Positions 45,081 through 57,200 of a DNA stretch of 64,000 nt are shown here, in pieces. Origin of the DNA: Enoplolaimus lenunculus (Eukaryota; Nematoda; Enoplea; Enoplida; Thoracostomopsidae). The stretch's first letter is position 1. Every line of letters begins with the position of its first letter. Position numbers and translations under genes: made by a program. The stretch lies in NCBI GenBank assembly GCA_030248215.1, contig JASANG010001469.1, forward strand, positions 124,001 to 188,000. The letters run 5' to 3'. Below the pieces are notes generated by a model that had not been told where the DNA came from, did no database searches, and saw only the letters and a program-made list of their open reading frames with translations.

Positions 45081-46160
45081 GCTGATATTGCGCATAAATC
45101 ACATATTTCTTTACGGTTTCGTCGCAATTTGTCTTTTAAAACCTGTTTCAGAAAGAAAATATTTTCGGAAAATTAACTCAGTGTTTCTGCAAAGAACTGA
45201 CCGAATTTGTGATTTTTAGTTATTTTTGAATACAAAAAATCTTATTTGAGAATATCAATAAATTACAACAGATTTGCAGTTTTGTTCACTGAAAAATGAG
45301 TAAAATGCCACTACTTGGTTTATTTTTGCGTTTTATTAATGTTTTTTGCAATTTTAATAAATTCCCCTAACGGACACTAACGCTTAACGTCAAACGATTT
45401 GCTCAAAGAGATTTTTCAGTTTTCGTGCAATTGCTAAAACTGCAATTATTAAAAATTTTGCAAACTATTTTTATAGTGCAAAAATTGCGTTTTATTAAAG
45501 GCAACACCGAACAAGCAGCCCACGCGAATTTGTTATGTAAAAACAATAATTCAACATAATTTTTATTGTTTTGCATTATTATGAGTGCATGATACGCTTG
45601 GACAAGAGTATGCAATTGGGTACATTCTGTATAGAAACGAATGGCCAATCGCGCGTTGCGTTTTGCTTTTACTCAGCCTCATTTATGACGGTCCTTACAG
45701 TAAATGGTACAAATATATGGATTGGGAACTAAAAAATTGGCGATAGGTTATATTTTTGTGGTGGTTTAAACACGGATGCGGATAAGGAATCCCTGTTACT
45801 CATCTATTGTAATGTATCAACCAAGTGCGCATCATCTCATCCAAGAATAGCGTGCATAAACACGGGTGTGCGTTAAATAATGTATGACACAAAATGTAAA
45901 TTAGGCAACATATATACACTTTGAAAATTTTGAGAAAATAAGCTAGGTTGCGCCCTGGCATTTTGAAAATTTTTCAAATTAAAAAAATAAAGAAAATATC
46001 GGAAAATTTTGGTGAAAAATACCGGATTCATCAATTTCGCAACCGGATAGCGAAAAATACCGAACTTCTCGACTGGAACTGCAATGTCGGTTACGCCCTG
46101 GTGTGAATAACATAAACCACCTGAATTGTACCGTAAATGTTAACATAAGTAAAATCGCGT
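45081..46160. other. Intergenic AT-rich stretch
   Basis: It holds an S-like half end near 45590-45660 (CTTGGACAAGAGTATGCAATT, GCGCGTTGCG) and a CCGG-type element at about 45945-46100 (TTGCGCCCTGG ... GGTTACGCCCTGG). No gene seen. Confidence 0.4.
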
Positions 46161-46164
46161 GGTG

Positions 46165-46386
46165 CACGGCAAAAAATGGTGAGTCAAATTGACTCCCTCT
46201 GAAATAGGCGCTTTTCCAAACTACACAAACTGAGTCAAAATTTGACTCCGCCGGAGTCGAATTCGACTTAATGACTCACTCAGTGAGTCAAATTTGACTC
46301 TGGCGGAGTCGAATTTTGACTCAGTTTGTGAGTCCGGAAAAGCCTATTTCGGGGAGAGTCAATTTGACTCACCATTTTTTGCAGTG
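46165..46386. mobile_element. Family F foldback element, copy 4
   Basis: CACGGCAAAAAATGGTGAGT on the left and GACTCACCATTTTTTGCAGT then G on the right; GGCGGAGTCGAATTTTGACT arms. Confidence 0.65.
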
Positions 46387-46525
46387 TGGGTGGATCTTGA
46401 ACGGGCCCCCTGTGTGCCTGACCCAACAGATAGAACTGTGCCATACACCTACGAATCCACAGTAAGAATACTCGACCAAGCAATGGCCGGCATTGTAGAG
46501 CAAAAACAACTTCGAAAACTTTAAT
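46387..46525 (+). other. Short plus-strand open segment, possible exon
   Basis: Directly after the F element, whose TTTTTTGCAG end resembles a 3' splice site, a frame reads VDLERAPCVPDPTDRTVPYT and either splices at ACA|GTAAGA (46457) or continues to a TAA at 46522-46524. Higher GC than its surroundings. No homology is recognised, and no partner exon with confirmed phase is seen. Confidence 0.25.
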
Positions 46526-46799
46526 AGATCCAAAAAATGTATTCTTTGACAAAGCTAACATTAGTCAATATTATGAAAAACTAAACTATTTTTAAGCTAA
46601 AGAGTAAGAAAGTTTACTTTTCGTAGGGAACCCAGGCTTTTCAAGACATGGCCTTGCAGCTACGGAAAATGCGGTAAAAACCGCGACGCAAAGCTTAAAC
46701 GTTAGATACATAACGTTTCCCACGATCATTGCAATCCAATTTTTCCCACGATCACTGCAATCCAATTAAATAATTTCAAATATATTCAATCTCTTAAAC

Positions 46800-47150
46800 T
46801 CCGGCGCATGTAAAGATTTTACGGGCGGAACGTTTTTCTGCGATACTGCAATAGAATAAGCGTAAGCTTTTTGTTTAGACTAACGTTTAGGATTAAGCTT
46901 ACGTATAAAAACCCATTGTCACGCCTAGGCTTTATCTTACACTGCAAAAAAGGTGAATCAAATTTACTTTCTACGAAAGAGGCTTTTCGTGACTACACAA
47001 ACTGAGTCAAATTCCACACCGCCCGAGTCAAATTCGACTCAAAAGCGTATTTCAAAGAAAGTCAATTTGACTCACCATTTTTTGCAGTGTAGGGGTTAGG
47101 CCTAGGTATATAATTATGCTACTGTTTTACGGACCTGTTCAATACATTGG
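46800..47150. mobile_element. Family T element split by a family F element
   Basis: The T left arm GCATGTAAAGATTTTACGGG runs to TAGGCTTTATCT. The F foldback at 46940-47089 interrupts it with flanking TA. The T right arm TACTGTTTTACGGACCTGTT then CAATACATTGGCCAC completes it. Confidence 0.7.
46940..47089. mobile_element. Family F foldback element, copy 5 (short, nested in T)
   Basis: CACTGCAAAAAAGGTGAATC on the left and TTGACTCACCATTTTTTGCA then GTG on the right, TA on both sides. One arm is shortened (150 bp against about 210). Confidence 0.7.
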
Positions 47151-47621
47151 CCACGATTACGCCAAAAATTCGGGTATTAATATTTCAAAAAAATCATATA
47201 AACTGCCAAAACAGTCGCTCGCTTACTTTTAAATTTACAAAAGTTTTTTTATAAAAAATGAACATTTTATCGTATTTATTTTCGAAAAATTAACTTTAAC
47301 TTTCGGAAGTTACGCAAAAACAATTTTGCTGGCTCATCTGACGAAGGTTATCACATTTTGTTGGGAGTCTGAAAGTATTAATGTAACACGACATATGCGT
47401 TGTATATTTAATTAATGAATAAAAACATAAGTAGTAAAAAAGCACTGGCGTTTGCGTATTCCAAGGGGGACACCTACGCCATGTCCCTCCCAAACAGTGA
47501 TCAACGTCAGAATTTTGTGTATTTAGCACTAAAATAGCGTTTGGGTTCTCGCTCGTTTCGTTTGTTTTTTATATGTCACGACCCCCCGTCCAAAATTTCT
47601 GAATCTGTTACTGTGACGGGG

Positions 47622-47990
47622 TTACATGCAGTATAGACATAGGAAATATGTTGCAGCCTAAGTCGCAATTTAGCCCAATTTGGAATTGGGCTACAGAGAA
47701 TAACTATGACTTGGGCTAACCATGTCGTATTTCTTTCAATGCAACAAGTACACGCTTTGTGATTGATTACTACCTTAATGACATACACACATACGAGCGG
47801 CTGTCTTGCGACTATTTGTGATCTGTTGCTAACCTTTATGCAACACTAAAATGCGAGCCGATGATGCGAATACTCTTTTCTGATTGGCTAAGCAATCGCC
47901 ACCTGTTAGCTGTCAAACAGTTTGTTTTACTCAGTAAACGCTTTGAACTAGCCCAATTTGGAAGTGGGCTGAATTACATTGCGGCTATTT
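47622..47990. mobile_element. Family R palindromic element, copy 2
   Basis: GCAATTTAGCCCAATTTGGA then ATTGGGCT on the left; TAGCCCAATTTGGAAGTGGG then CTGAATTACA on the right. Related to 19800-20195. Confidence 0.5.
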
Positions 47991-48564
47991 TGAGAAAATA
48001 CGTTAAGATATAAATAATCCCACTTTTACATGTGTCCGAATTAACCTTGCCACGTATTACAGGTTCAAAATATTGTTTATTAAATGAACGTAAAAAATAT
48101 TTTTGTTAAAATTATACCCTTCCGAAATGAAATCGCGGCTGAAACTGCGATAAAATGATACTAAACAAATGTATTCTACGAGCGCATCAAAACGTATATT
48201 TTATATTATATGCGTAACAAAGAATTTCTCAGCATTTTAAGTAAATTGTGACAAGGTTAACAGTGATAACAATACACAAAATGTTTTGGCGATAATTTGT
48301 AATTTTGGTTTACTAATATAAAAAACATTACGTAAGTTTTAATTTTTCAGCATTTTTGTATTTTGTTTTATTTTTCAGTAGATATAGTTTAAGTCAAAAA
48401 TGGTTAAAATTGAAAAATAGTATTTCTCGTATAAACTAACTTTATTTTGGTTTTAAAGCTATTTTAATATTTGATTAGAATCAGGGACGATGTTAATAAT
48501 TGCGCCCTTTTGATATTAAAATCTGACTAATAACTTTTCAAAGGTCAAGAGATCAAAGTTTTTT

Positions 48565-48712
48565 CCCATGTAAAGATCAGTAGCGGAACGCTTTTTTTGC
48601 GGGGCTACTACAGAGCAAGCTTAAGCTTTAGACTAATTTTTTGGCTTAGGCTCAGGCTTAAGTATAAGAATACGTAAATACTACGGTTACGGTCCTGTTC
48701 TGTACATTGTTT
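48565..48712. mobile_element. Family T element
   Basis: CCCATGTAAAGATCAGTAGC on the left, TTTTTTGGCTTAGGCTCAGG core, right arm ACGGTTACGGTCCTGTTCTG then TACATTG. Confidence 0.65.
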
Positions 48713-48809
48713 AACAGAGCTAAAGAGACAGCTTTATCTGGTGGAAACAACAACTATCCAGAAGATAAAGCCTAGCCTAAGCCTAAACCGAGTCCGTGTA
48801 GCCAAAAAA

Positions 48810-48960
48810 AGAGGGGCCAGGGAAGCTCAGCATCTTGGAATAAACTTAGACCCTCTAGAAATTTTTTTCTACCTTGCTTGTAAAACCATTGAAAACCCTT
48901 GTATGCCCCTCCTGAAAAATGTTTAACCCACCTATCAACGTGAGCTGGCTACAGGCCTGG
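48810..48960. mobile_element. Family W repeat, copy 2
   Basis: GAGGGGCCAGGGAAGCTCAG...TCTACCTTGCTTG...TGAGCTGGCTACAGGCCTG; shares the ACCTTGCTTG and CCCCTCCTGAAAAAT blocks with the other W copies. Confidence 0.5.
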
Positions 48961-49095
48961 CCTAAACCCGTGGGGAAAGTGTACGCACATGGAGTCCATC
49001 TTTGTTTTAGTAACATTGCGATAGCACTCCACAGATGTGTTTTGGGGGGTTCAATTACTCCAACTCAGAAGCAAATAGTTATTTATGAAAGTTAT

Positions 49096-49333
49096 GGCCC
49101 ATGTATAGAACTGGGCCGGATCGTTTTTCGGACGGGCTGTAATAGAGTCACTTTAATCATTAGACTAAATTTATTGCATAGGCTTAGGCTGAGGAATGAG
49201 CTCATCTCTGCACGTAGGCTTAGGCTTAGGCTTTAGGAATGGGCTCATCTTTACGCGTAGGTTTAGGCTTAGGATAGGCTTAGGTTTTGGAATATTCTTA
49301 CTACTGTTCCGGCCCAGTTCTATACATATAGCC
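49096..49333. mobile_element. Family T element with perfect 8-bp target duplication (type copy)
   Basis: 238 bp; AAAGTTAT is repeated exactly at 49088-49095 and 49334-49341. Left end GGCCCATGTATAGAACTGGG, right end GGCCCAGTTCTATACATATA then GCC; the two ends are inverted over about 25 bases. The core has several TTAGGC runs between short unique spacers. Confidence 0.85.
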
Positions 49334-49586
49334 AAAGTTATTTCTGAGAGTGTAGTAAAGTGATCTGTTTTAGACAAAGTTGAAATTTAAATTTGCCAAC
49401 AGTTGCACAGTGAAATTTTATGCTTTGAAAAATTCATAAATTCAAATATGGCAAAAATTCAACGAATGAGATTTCAAATCTATTCTTCTTTCCTAAAATG
49501 CCAGCTGTCCTGATGCCTTTGAAATTTAGATTATAAGCTATATTTCAACAACTTTTTAAGGTTTTTGTCTAGGAACGTTTCTTAAT

Positions 49587-49805
49587 GCCCGTATTCTCAA
49601 GGGTGTGTAGCACATATATATCACCAGGTAATGATATGTCTTGTAACTTTGGAATATGCGCGTGGTGAGGTTTGAAATTCAGCACATTGTTTCGCGTTTG
49701 ATTTGCAATGCTTCAGTACCAATTTTGAGATATTTGCAGATGTTTCACAGTTTGAAAACCGATTGCTCACTGATGATAGGTGCGATACGCATTTGAGAAT
49801 ATGGA
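49587..49805. mobile_element. Family P palindromic element, copy 4
   Basis: GTATTCTCAAGGGTGTGTAG on the left and GGTGCGATACGCATTTGAGA then ATATGG on the right, core ATGTCTTGTAAC. Confidence 0.6.
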
Positions 49806-50699
49806 CCTTATTGTGTACTAAAGACCCGCTGCTTTAGAAGCAATACTTAGGACAAACCTGGGCCCTTGTACACTTTCTCCCACAGGCTTACGCTAACGTG
49901 TCGCATCCGGCTTCGTTACGCCCAACCGTCAATCTTACGATAATCTTTTACTTACGCCTAACTCTAAGCTTTAATCTAAAATGTGTCGAAAGCATACAAG
50001 AGCACTAATCTGCATATAAAATATTAGCAACGTACAATTGCGACTACGCATCTGAATGCAATCCTGGTTTATTGCTGTTGCATAAATCCAACCTATTAAA
50101 TGGTCAAATTGTCAAATTGCCAAAAATTGCAAATTACCGCAGCCCGATCAGTAATTTGCCTGAATAGCAGATTGATCTACGACATATATGTGTGGATACG
50201 AGTTACATGCGTGACGCTAGGATAATGCATTTATGCCTCAAACTAATTGTAACAGAAACAAGTTTATTCGAATTATCGGACTGAATATATTATATTCTAT
50301 TGAAAATATATTATTGGCAAGCTGTTTGTCCGCGTAAATTAAATAGCAACAAATTGTCGATGGCAATATAGTGATGTCGATTCATGTTGCTCGCAATGAA
50401 ATCAAGCTGAAATTTTAAAATTTTAAAATTTAAAATTTCTCGTACTTTAGTGACCTGTATAAGAGCGGGGCCTGATATTTATTTGGCGTCTCTAGAGAGC
50501 GCCCCTTCCGTTATTCGGTTACGGACTGTTATTTGTTTTTAACCCGCTCTACGCCGCCCTTCGTTTACTGATATAAATATCCGGTATTACAACTATCCCT
50601 TAAGTTAACACCCACATTCAATTTTTGAAAATTCGATTTTTACGGCCCCAAGTCCCGTTGGAGCTCAAACTGAATTTTTCGTCAAAAAGTTAGTTGAAC

Positions 50700-51020
50700 C
50701 AAGAGTCGATAATAAGAGTGTGCAACTTCCAAATATACGCATGGCATAAAAAGTACCACTGCGCGTTGCGTTTTGCCCATACCCCCCTTATTTAGGGGGT
50801 CAACTGCACACAGAACTCAGTTAAACCTAAATCAAGAATCCAATCGAACAATGTTTGCACTGTGTATCGCAACAGTATTTGCCTGCGTTCATGGTTTCAA
50901 CACCCCCCCCCCCCCCAAATGAGGTGGGTAAGGGGAAAATGCAACGCGTGCCTGGTACATTCGTTTGTACACAGAATGTACCCACTTGCACACTCTTGTT
51001 GAGGCCATTATCGACTCTTG
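50700..51020. mobile_element. Family S element with perfect 7-bp target duplication
   Basis: 321 bp; ends CAAGAGTCGATAATAAGAG and CCATTATCGACTCTTG are inverted, flanked by identical GTTGAAC at 50693-50699 and 51021-51027. Interior: ACTGCGCGTTGCGTTTTGCC, runs of C/G, ATGCAACGCGTGCC, ACACAGAATGTACCCA. Confidence 0.8.
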
Positions 51021-51275
51021 GTTGAACTAAGTATCAATCAACGCAATTACGTATCGTTGATTCCCCCAGCTTTAATACATAATATAAACTGGTTCAAATG
51101 GTTGCACAACGCCAGCATTGCAAAGCATCAGCAGGAGATCAGTGCTTTTAGTATTAAAACATATGTAACGCAACTCATACTAGAACGTTGCCCAAAATAC
51201 GTATGTTGAGCGTTTCAGCTTTCTTATAATACGACGAAAATGTGTTGTGAACAAAGAAAAAAACACTGTTCTTAC

Positions 51276-54200
51276 CCTTTGATCGACACCTGCAGGCAGT
51301 TCAATAGTCGCAGTTTTCCATTCACGTGAATTTCTGCTTATGAAATCGTTATGAAACAGTACCCGTTCGCCGTTGAGAAATATCTTTTCATTGAAAAAAA
51401 AACAGAATATATTTTAACAATATTTTAAAGACAGCTATTTTTATATACACAATAGTAAAATTAAAATGTTCTATATATATTTTTTAATAAAATTACTTGT
51501 AAAATTTTTTGGGCCAATGTAAATTTCAGGGGCGGACTGTTTTGACTGCAACAGAGCAAGTTTAAGCTTTAAACGAAATTTTATGCTTAGGTTTAGGCTT
51601 AGGTTTCGACTTAGGTATAGGCTCATCCTTTGGCTTACGCTTTAGACTTAGGCATTTTGCTCAGAATACTGTTACCGCCGGGCCAATAGTCAAGGGGGGG
51701 CGCTTAGCCCCCCTGGAAAAATGTTGCCCCGTCTAGAAAATTTTCAACCTTGCTTATACATCAACGAAAACCCTTGTACGCCCCAACTGAAAATTTTTTA
51801 GCCCCCCCCAGCAAGGTGAACTGGCTACGGACATGTTACGGCCCTGTTCTAAATTTACACTTTGAACTTATTTTTTGTTTCGGCTTGGGCTTAGGCCTAG
51901 ACTTATGTACAGGCTTATCCTTATCCTTAGACTTAGGCTTAGTAATCTGTTTTTACTGCTGTTACGGCCCTGCACTATACATTGGCCAAATTTTAGTAAA
52001 AAGCCATCTGACGACTGTATATAACTTATTAAAAGAAAATTGGCAAATTTGCTTGCAAGTTTGGTAAAAATCCTCCAATATATAAAGATCACAAAATTAA
52101 AAATTTTGAGCTGGGGTTCAGTCAGAGATCTAGAAAAGTCGGCGTTAAATTCTATAAAAATTTCGACCAGTGTATATAGAACAGAGGCCGGAACAGTAGT
52201 ATAAGCATATTCCTAAACCTAAGCCTAAGACTAAACCTAAGCCTAAGCATAATAATGAGCCTATACCTAAGCCTGAGGCTAAGCCTAAGCCTAAGTGTAA
52301 GCAACAAAATTAGACTAAAGCTTAAGCTTACTCTATTACAGTCTCGCAGGAAAACGTTCTGGCCCTGCTCTATACATGGGTCAAAATTGCGAATGGAGGT
52401 TTTAGGTGTTACCAACTATGTAAAAAACTTTCTAAGCCACCTATACAAAAATTATCACTCGTGCTTTGATTCGTTCCGGCCCATGTAACGATCAGGGACG
52501 GAACGTTTTGTCTGTGGGACTAGAAAAGTGTAAGCTTAAAAACTATTGATAAATTCTTTTGCTTGGCTTAGGCTTAGGCTCCGGCTTAGGCTTACGAATA
52601 TGCTCATTCTTACCCTTAGGCTTAGACTTTGGTATAGGCTTAGGCTTAGGTATATGCGTACTGTTCCGCCCCTGTTCTTTACATTAGCTAAACTACATTA
52701 CGTCAGCAGCGTATAGCAAAACGTTAATTCAAATGTATAACCTTATTTTAAAGAATCTAAATTTCAGCAGGTATTATAAAGCTTGTAAAATTGCGTTTTT
52801 TAGGCTTTACAAGACCTTTGCTGAGGAATATATGTCTTTACATTTACAGGTGTATCCTTAAGACCTCCAGCGCTATCTCCCGTCTGCCACGGCTTACATC
52901 GAGTACAGAATCATACGATGCTTTGTACCAATCGAAAACCAGTTGTTTTGGTTCGTTCAAACTAAATGTTCCCAACGAAAATACGTTGTCGTTTCGTGTC
53001 GGGCCAACCGCATACGCATATGCCCCAGCTAAAATTATGCGTATACTAGCAAATCAATTATATCTATTTCAGATATTAAAATCGATGTATTATTTCTTTG
53101 CTGAAATAATATTTTCTATTTCATCTGAGATCTAAGCCCGTATTCTCAAATGTGTATAGCAGCTATCGTCAGTTTAGTTGTAGGTTTTCATACTTACTAA
53201 CTATTGCAGTTGTTGAACCCAAAATTGGTACCGGAGTAGATCGAGTCATACGCGAAAAATGTGGCGAATTTTCAGTATCAGCATGCACTGGTTCGAAAGT
53301 TACAAGACTTATCACCAACTGGTCATAGGTGCTGCACACGTTTGAGAATGCAGGCCTAAATATTAAGCTAAAATTGGTGCCCAAGAACTCTCCGATCAGA
53401 AGCATTTATCATTACGGGTTCGAATTGTGAACATTTTGTTCTACAGATGATTGGGTGGGCCTATCTAAAGATCAGGGGCGGAACGTTTTTCTGTGGGACT
53501 AGAATAGAGTATACTTAAGCTTTAGACTGATTTTTTGCTTTGATTAGGCTTAGGCTTAGGAATATGCTCATTATTACGCTTAGCTTAAGGCTTATGCTTA
53601 GGTTTAGGCATAAGAATATGCTTGAAATACTGTTCCGCCCCTGTTTTTTTACATTGGCCGATGATTATAATAATTGTTAAACACTATGCATTGTGTATTA
53701 CTTCGCGTGAAAAGTTTGCGCGATAGTTTCCGACAAATTTTGATACAGAACGACTAGTATTTACCTAAAAGACTGCAGTTAAACCAAACATTCTCTAAAC
53801 AGGACTATTTTGAGTTTTTTTACTATTTCGTTGAGGACATTCTACCCTCGATTTAAATATCAGATCCGACATGAATTATAGAAACGCTGAAAACTAACTT
53901 GACCGTCCGTCATTTGTCCGTCCAGGAATTCCGGTATTTTTGTTGCCAATATCCCCACGGCCTAGCTTCCAGCCTTGTTGACCATTTCCGTCGGCCGCCA
54001 GGGCACATTCGGATCCTATAAAACATATAAATATGTTAAAGTGTAAGTTTTGCTAATTTTTAAAATTTGATGTGAAGCAAAAATTCAAAAATTTGAAACT
54101 TCGGGGCCCCGACCCTAATCGGTTGATACAAACACCGGTTAGTTTTAAAATGCGTCTGGCTTCTCGTTCGCTTCGCTCGCGAGTTTGAGGGTCCCCACCA

Positions 54201-57200
54201 TGAAATTTGGGAGGAGCCCCCACCCTTGCCTGTTCCGGCACTGAGTGCATGGAACGAACGTTTTACCTGTGTATACATACGCAGCCTTTTATGTACACAG
54301 TACATTTTTTGCTTATGTCAATGCCATAAATGTTGGCCCATGTAAAGATCACGGGCGAGCCGTTTTTTCTCGAAACTGCAATAGAGTAAGCATAAAGCTT
54401 TAGACCAATATTGTTGCCTAATATTAGGCTTAGGCTTAGAAATATGCTTATACTACTGTTACAACCCTGTTATATACATTGGTCAATATGCTTGAGGCTC
54501 GCAGTATTCAGACGTCTGTCCTGTTGTTAGCATTAGCATGATTGTGCCTGGAGTATGTCTTGTACACTTTCGTCGTCGGATGAAGGTTTAGGTTTAGGCA
54601 AAGGCATCGGCATAGGTATCCTTATTGCTAAACCTATACCTGAGCTGAAATACAGTAAATTCGTGGATGCTGTGCAAACGAGTTTTAAATATTGCAGTTT
54701 AGCAAACTTGGAAATAATGTAAATTTTACTAACCTGGCTGAAAATTGCAATTGAGCATTTGACAAGCAATATTCTCATCGATTCCCTGCAATTATTAAGA
54801 CGCTGGCTTATTAGTTTTGTTTGATTTCAGGGTCACTCAAATTGTCGGTGCGGTGTCGTCTGTCACCGCACGTCATTTCTGTCAACGTCCCTCAGGGCGT
54901 TGGGTCGCAAACGGGCACGTGACGAATTACGCCGAATGAGATTAAAATTTTTTAAAATATACCCCCTACCCATAGTTAAAGTTCAACTGTCGATTACCCT
55001 ATCAAGAAGTATTGAATCTGCCAATGCGTCGCAGGATAATGTTCATCAAAACTTCCGCTCATGTTACTTTAAGGGGCGTCCAGGTTTTTGGTTACTTTAA
55101 AGGGCGTCCAGGTGTTTAGTTACTTTAAGGGGCGTCCAGGTTTTTGGTTACTTTAAGGAGCGTCCAGGTTTTGGGTAGGTCTATAAAAGAGTAGGTTTCG
55201 ATTCTAGATTACATTTTTGCTTAGGCTTAGGCTTAGGCTTAGGAACTCATTTTGCAACGCTTAGGCTTAGGCTAAGGCTAAACGAATACGCTTAATCTAC
55301 TGTTAATACGCCCGTAAAAGTAACATTGGCCAAAACCACTTCAGATAAGAAATGACCGGAAAACTTTTTCAAACGACTAAGGCTAAACGAATACGCTTAA
55401 TCTACTGTTAAGACACTAAAAGTAACATTGGCCAAAACTTCTTTAGACAAGAAATGACAGGAAAACATTTTTAAACAATTCAAAATAGAAAAAATCAGCT
55501 ATGAAAGCGACTTACCGAACAAATTGCTGCAGTATATCGTATATTATCTATCGACACAAAATCTTCAAGACCCGAAAATCCTGATCCAATAATTACAATC
55601 TAAAAATACATACACAAACACGCATTGATTATTTTCATTTGTCCTCGTTAATTCGGAGGCGGGGTGGAAGTAGATGCCACATAATTCCCCCCATCTGGTT
55701 TGTGGGGTTAAGATTTCCTTGAAAAACAAAGTCTTGCGAGGAAAGTTTGTGAAAAGAGACAGCTTCGAGAAACAATTTCCCATTGTGGTTTTGCTGGACT
55801 TTTATTTATACATTTTTTGTGATATTCTTCGGCTTGAGACATAGCCTTGGGCAAAGGTTCAGACTTAACAAAGCATTTTCTTAAACCTAAGCCTAAGCCT
55901 AAAACCTAAGCCTGAAGGGAGCAAAGTGTACAAAAGTTCTGCAGTAGACATAGCTAAGCTTATTTGGCGGAAGTAAGTTATGGTATTGTTCCCTACAAGT
56001 AACACATAATACACAACAGGACCTGTAACCTCGGCCCATGTGAAGATCAGAGGCGGATCAATAGAGTAAACCGTTCAACGTTAAACTATTTTTTGTTTAT
56101 CTTACACTTTAGGTATAAGCTTATTTTTACGCTCAGGCTTAGGCTTAGGCTAAAGTTTCGGAATATGCTTATACAACTGTTACAGCCCTGTTCTATACAT
56201 TGGTCCGACTTTCTAAGATTGGGTTGTAAGGTTCCCTGGAGACTATCGCCCCGGTCAGCGATACGAGTCAATTTCTTACACTGTGAGGCTCACGTAGCGC
56301 CGGTAAATCGATCGTGGTTGGTCCAGGATTGCGTCTAGTATTAATATCGTAACAATCTTCGTACGAACGTTTCGATACCAGTTGTCGGCAAACTTGAAGA
56401 GCAGCATTGTATGTTGCCCAATGTCTAGAAAAAACCCGAAAATAATTGTAAAAACTTCTTCAAATTTCAAATATAGAAAATGTTTCAAAATTGGAATATT
56501 AAAATAAAATCAGCCAGTATAAGTCATCAAAAGAGTCTTCAGGGCGCGACCGGATATCCGGCTCTCATTTACTTACTTCTACAATACAGCCATAACGTTG
56601 TTGATCCCTAGACTTCTGGTCTCCAAGATACCGAAAACCAAAAAGCCGAGACAAAGGCATTGCCAAATACCGACACTTGCCGAGTAGGAAAAACTGAATT
56701 TCTAAGGTGTTAAAAAATCATCGACATGCGGTGTTAAGCTTTGTTACGTAAAGCCTTTTTGGATACCTTAGTACACGGAAGGAAGGATTGTTAGCTACGT
56801 TCTGATATTTGAATGCCATCTAGTATTAAATTTGAATAAACTATCCGGCTCCGGCCGGAACGATTATCCGGCTCCGTCTCCGGCAGTTTTCGGTATCCGG
56901 CCGCATTCTGATATATAAGTACGTATGTACAGCAACTTTAACACAGTTTCGCTTTTTTGAACAGTGCTATACTAGAAATATTCGGATTTTCGCAGTTTGC
57001 CTGACTAAAAGCATACTCGCTGACCATTTCTATAATTGTTGAAACTCTTTTGAAAAAATCTGAAAACAGAAATAAGCCGCGCCCTGATATATAAGTACGT
57101 ATGTACAGCAATTTAACACAGTTTCGCTTCTTTTTGAACAGTACTATACTAGAAATTTTCGGATTTTCGCAGTTTGCCAGACTAAAAGCATATTCGCTGA

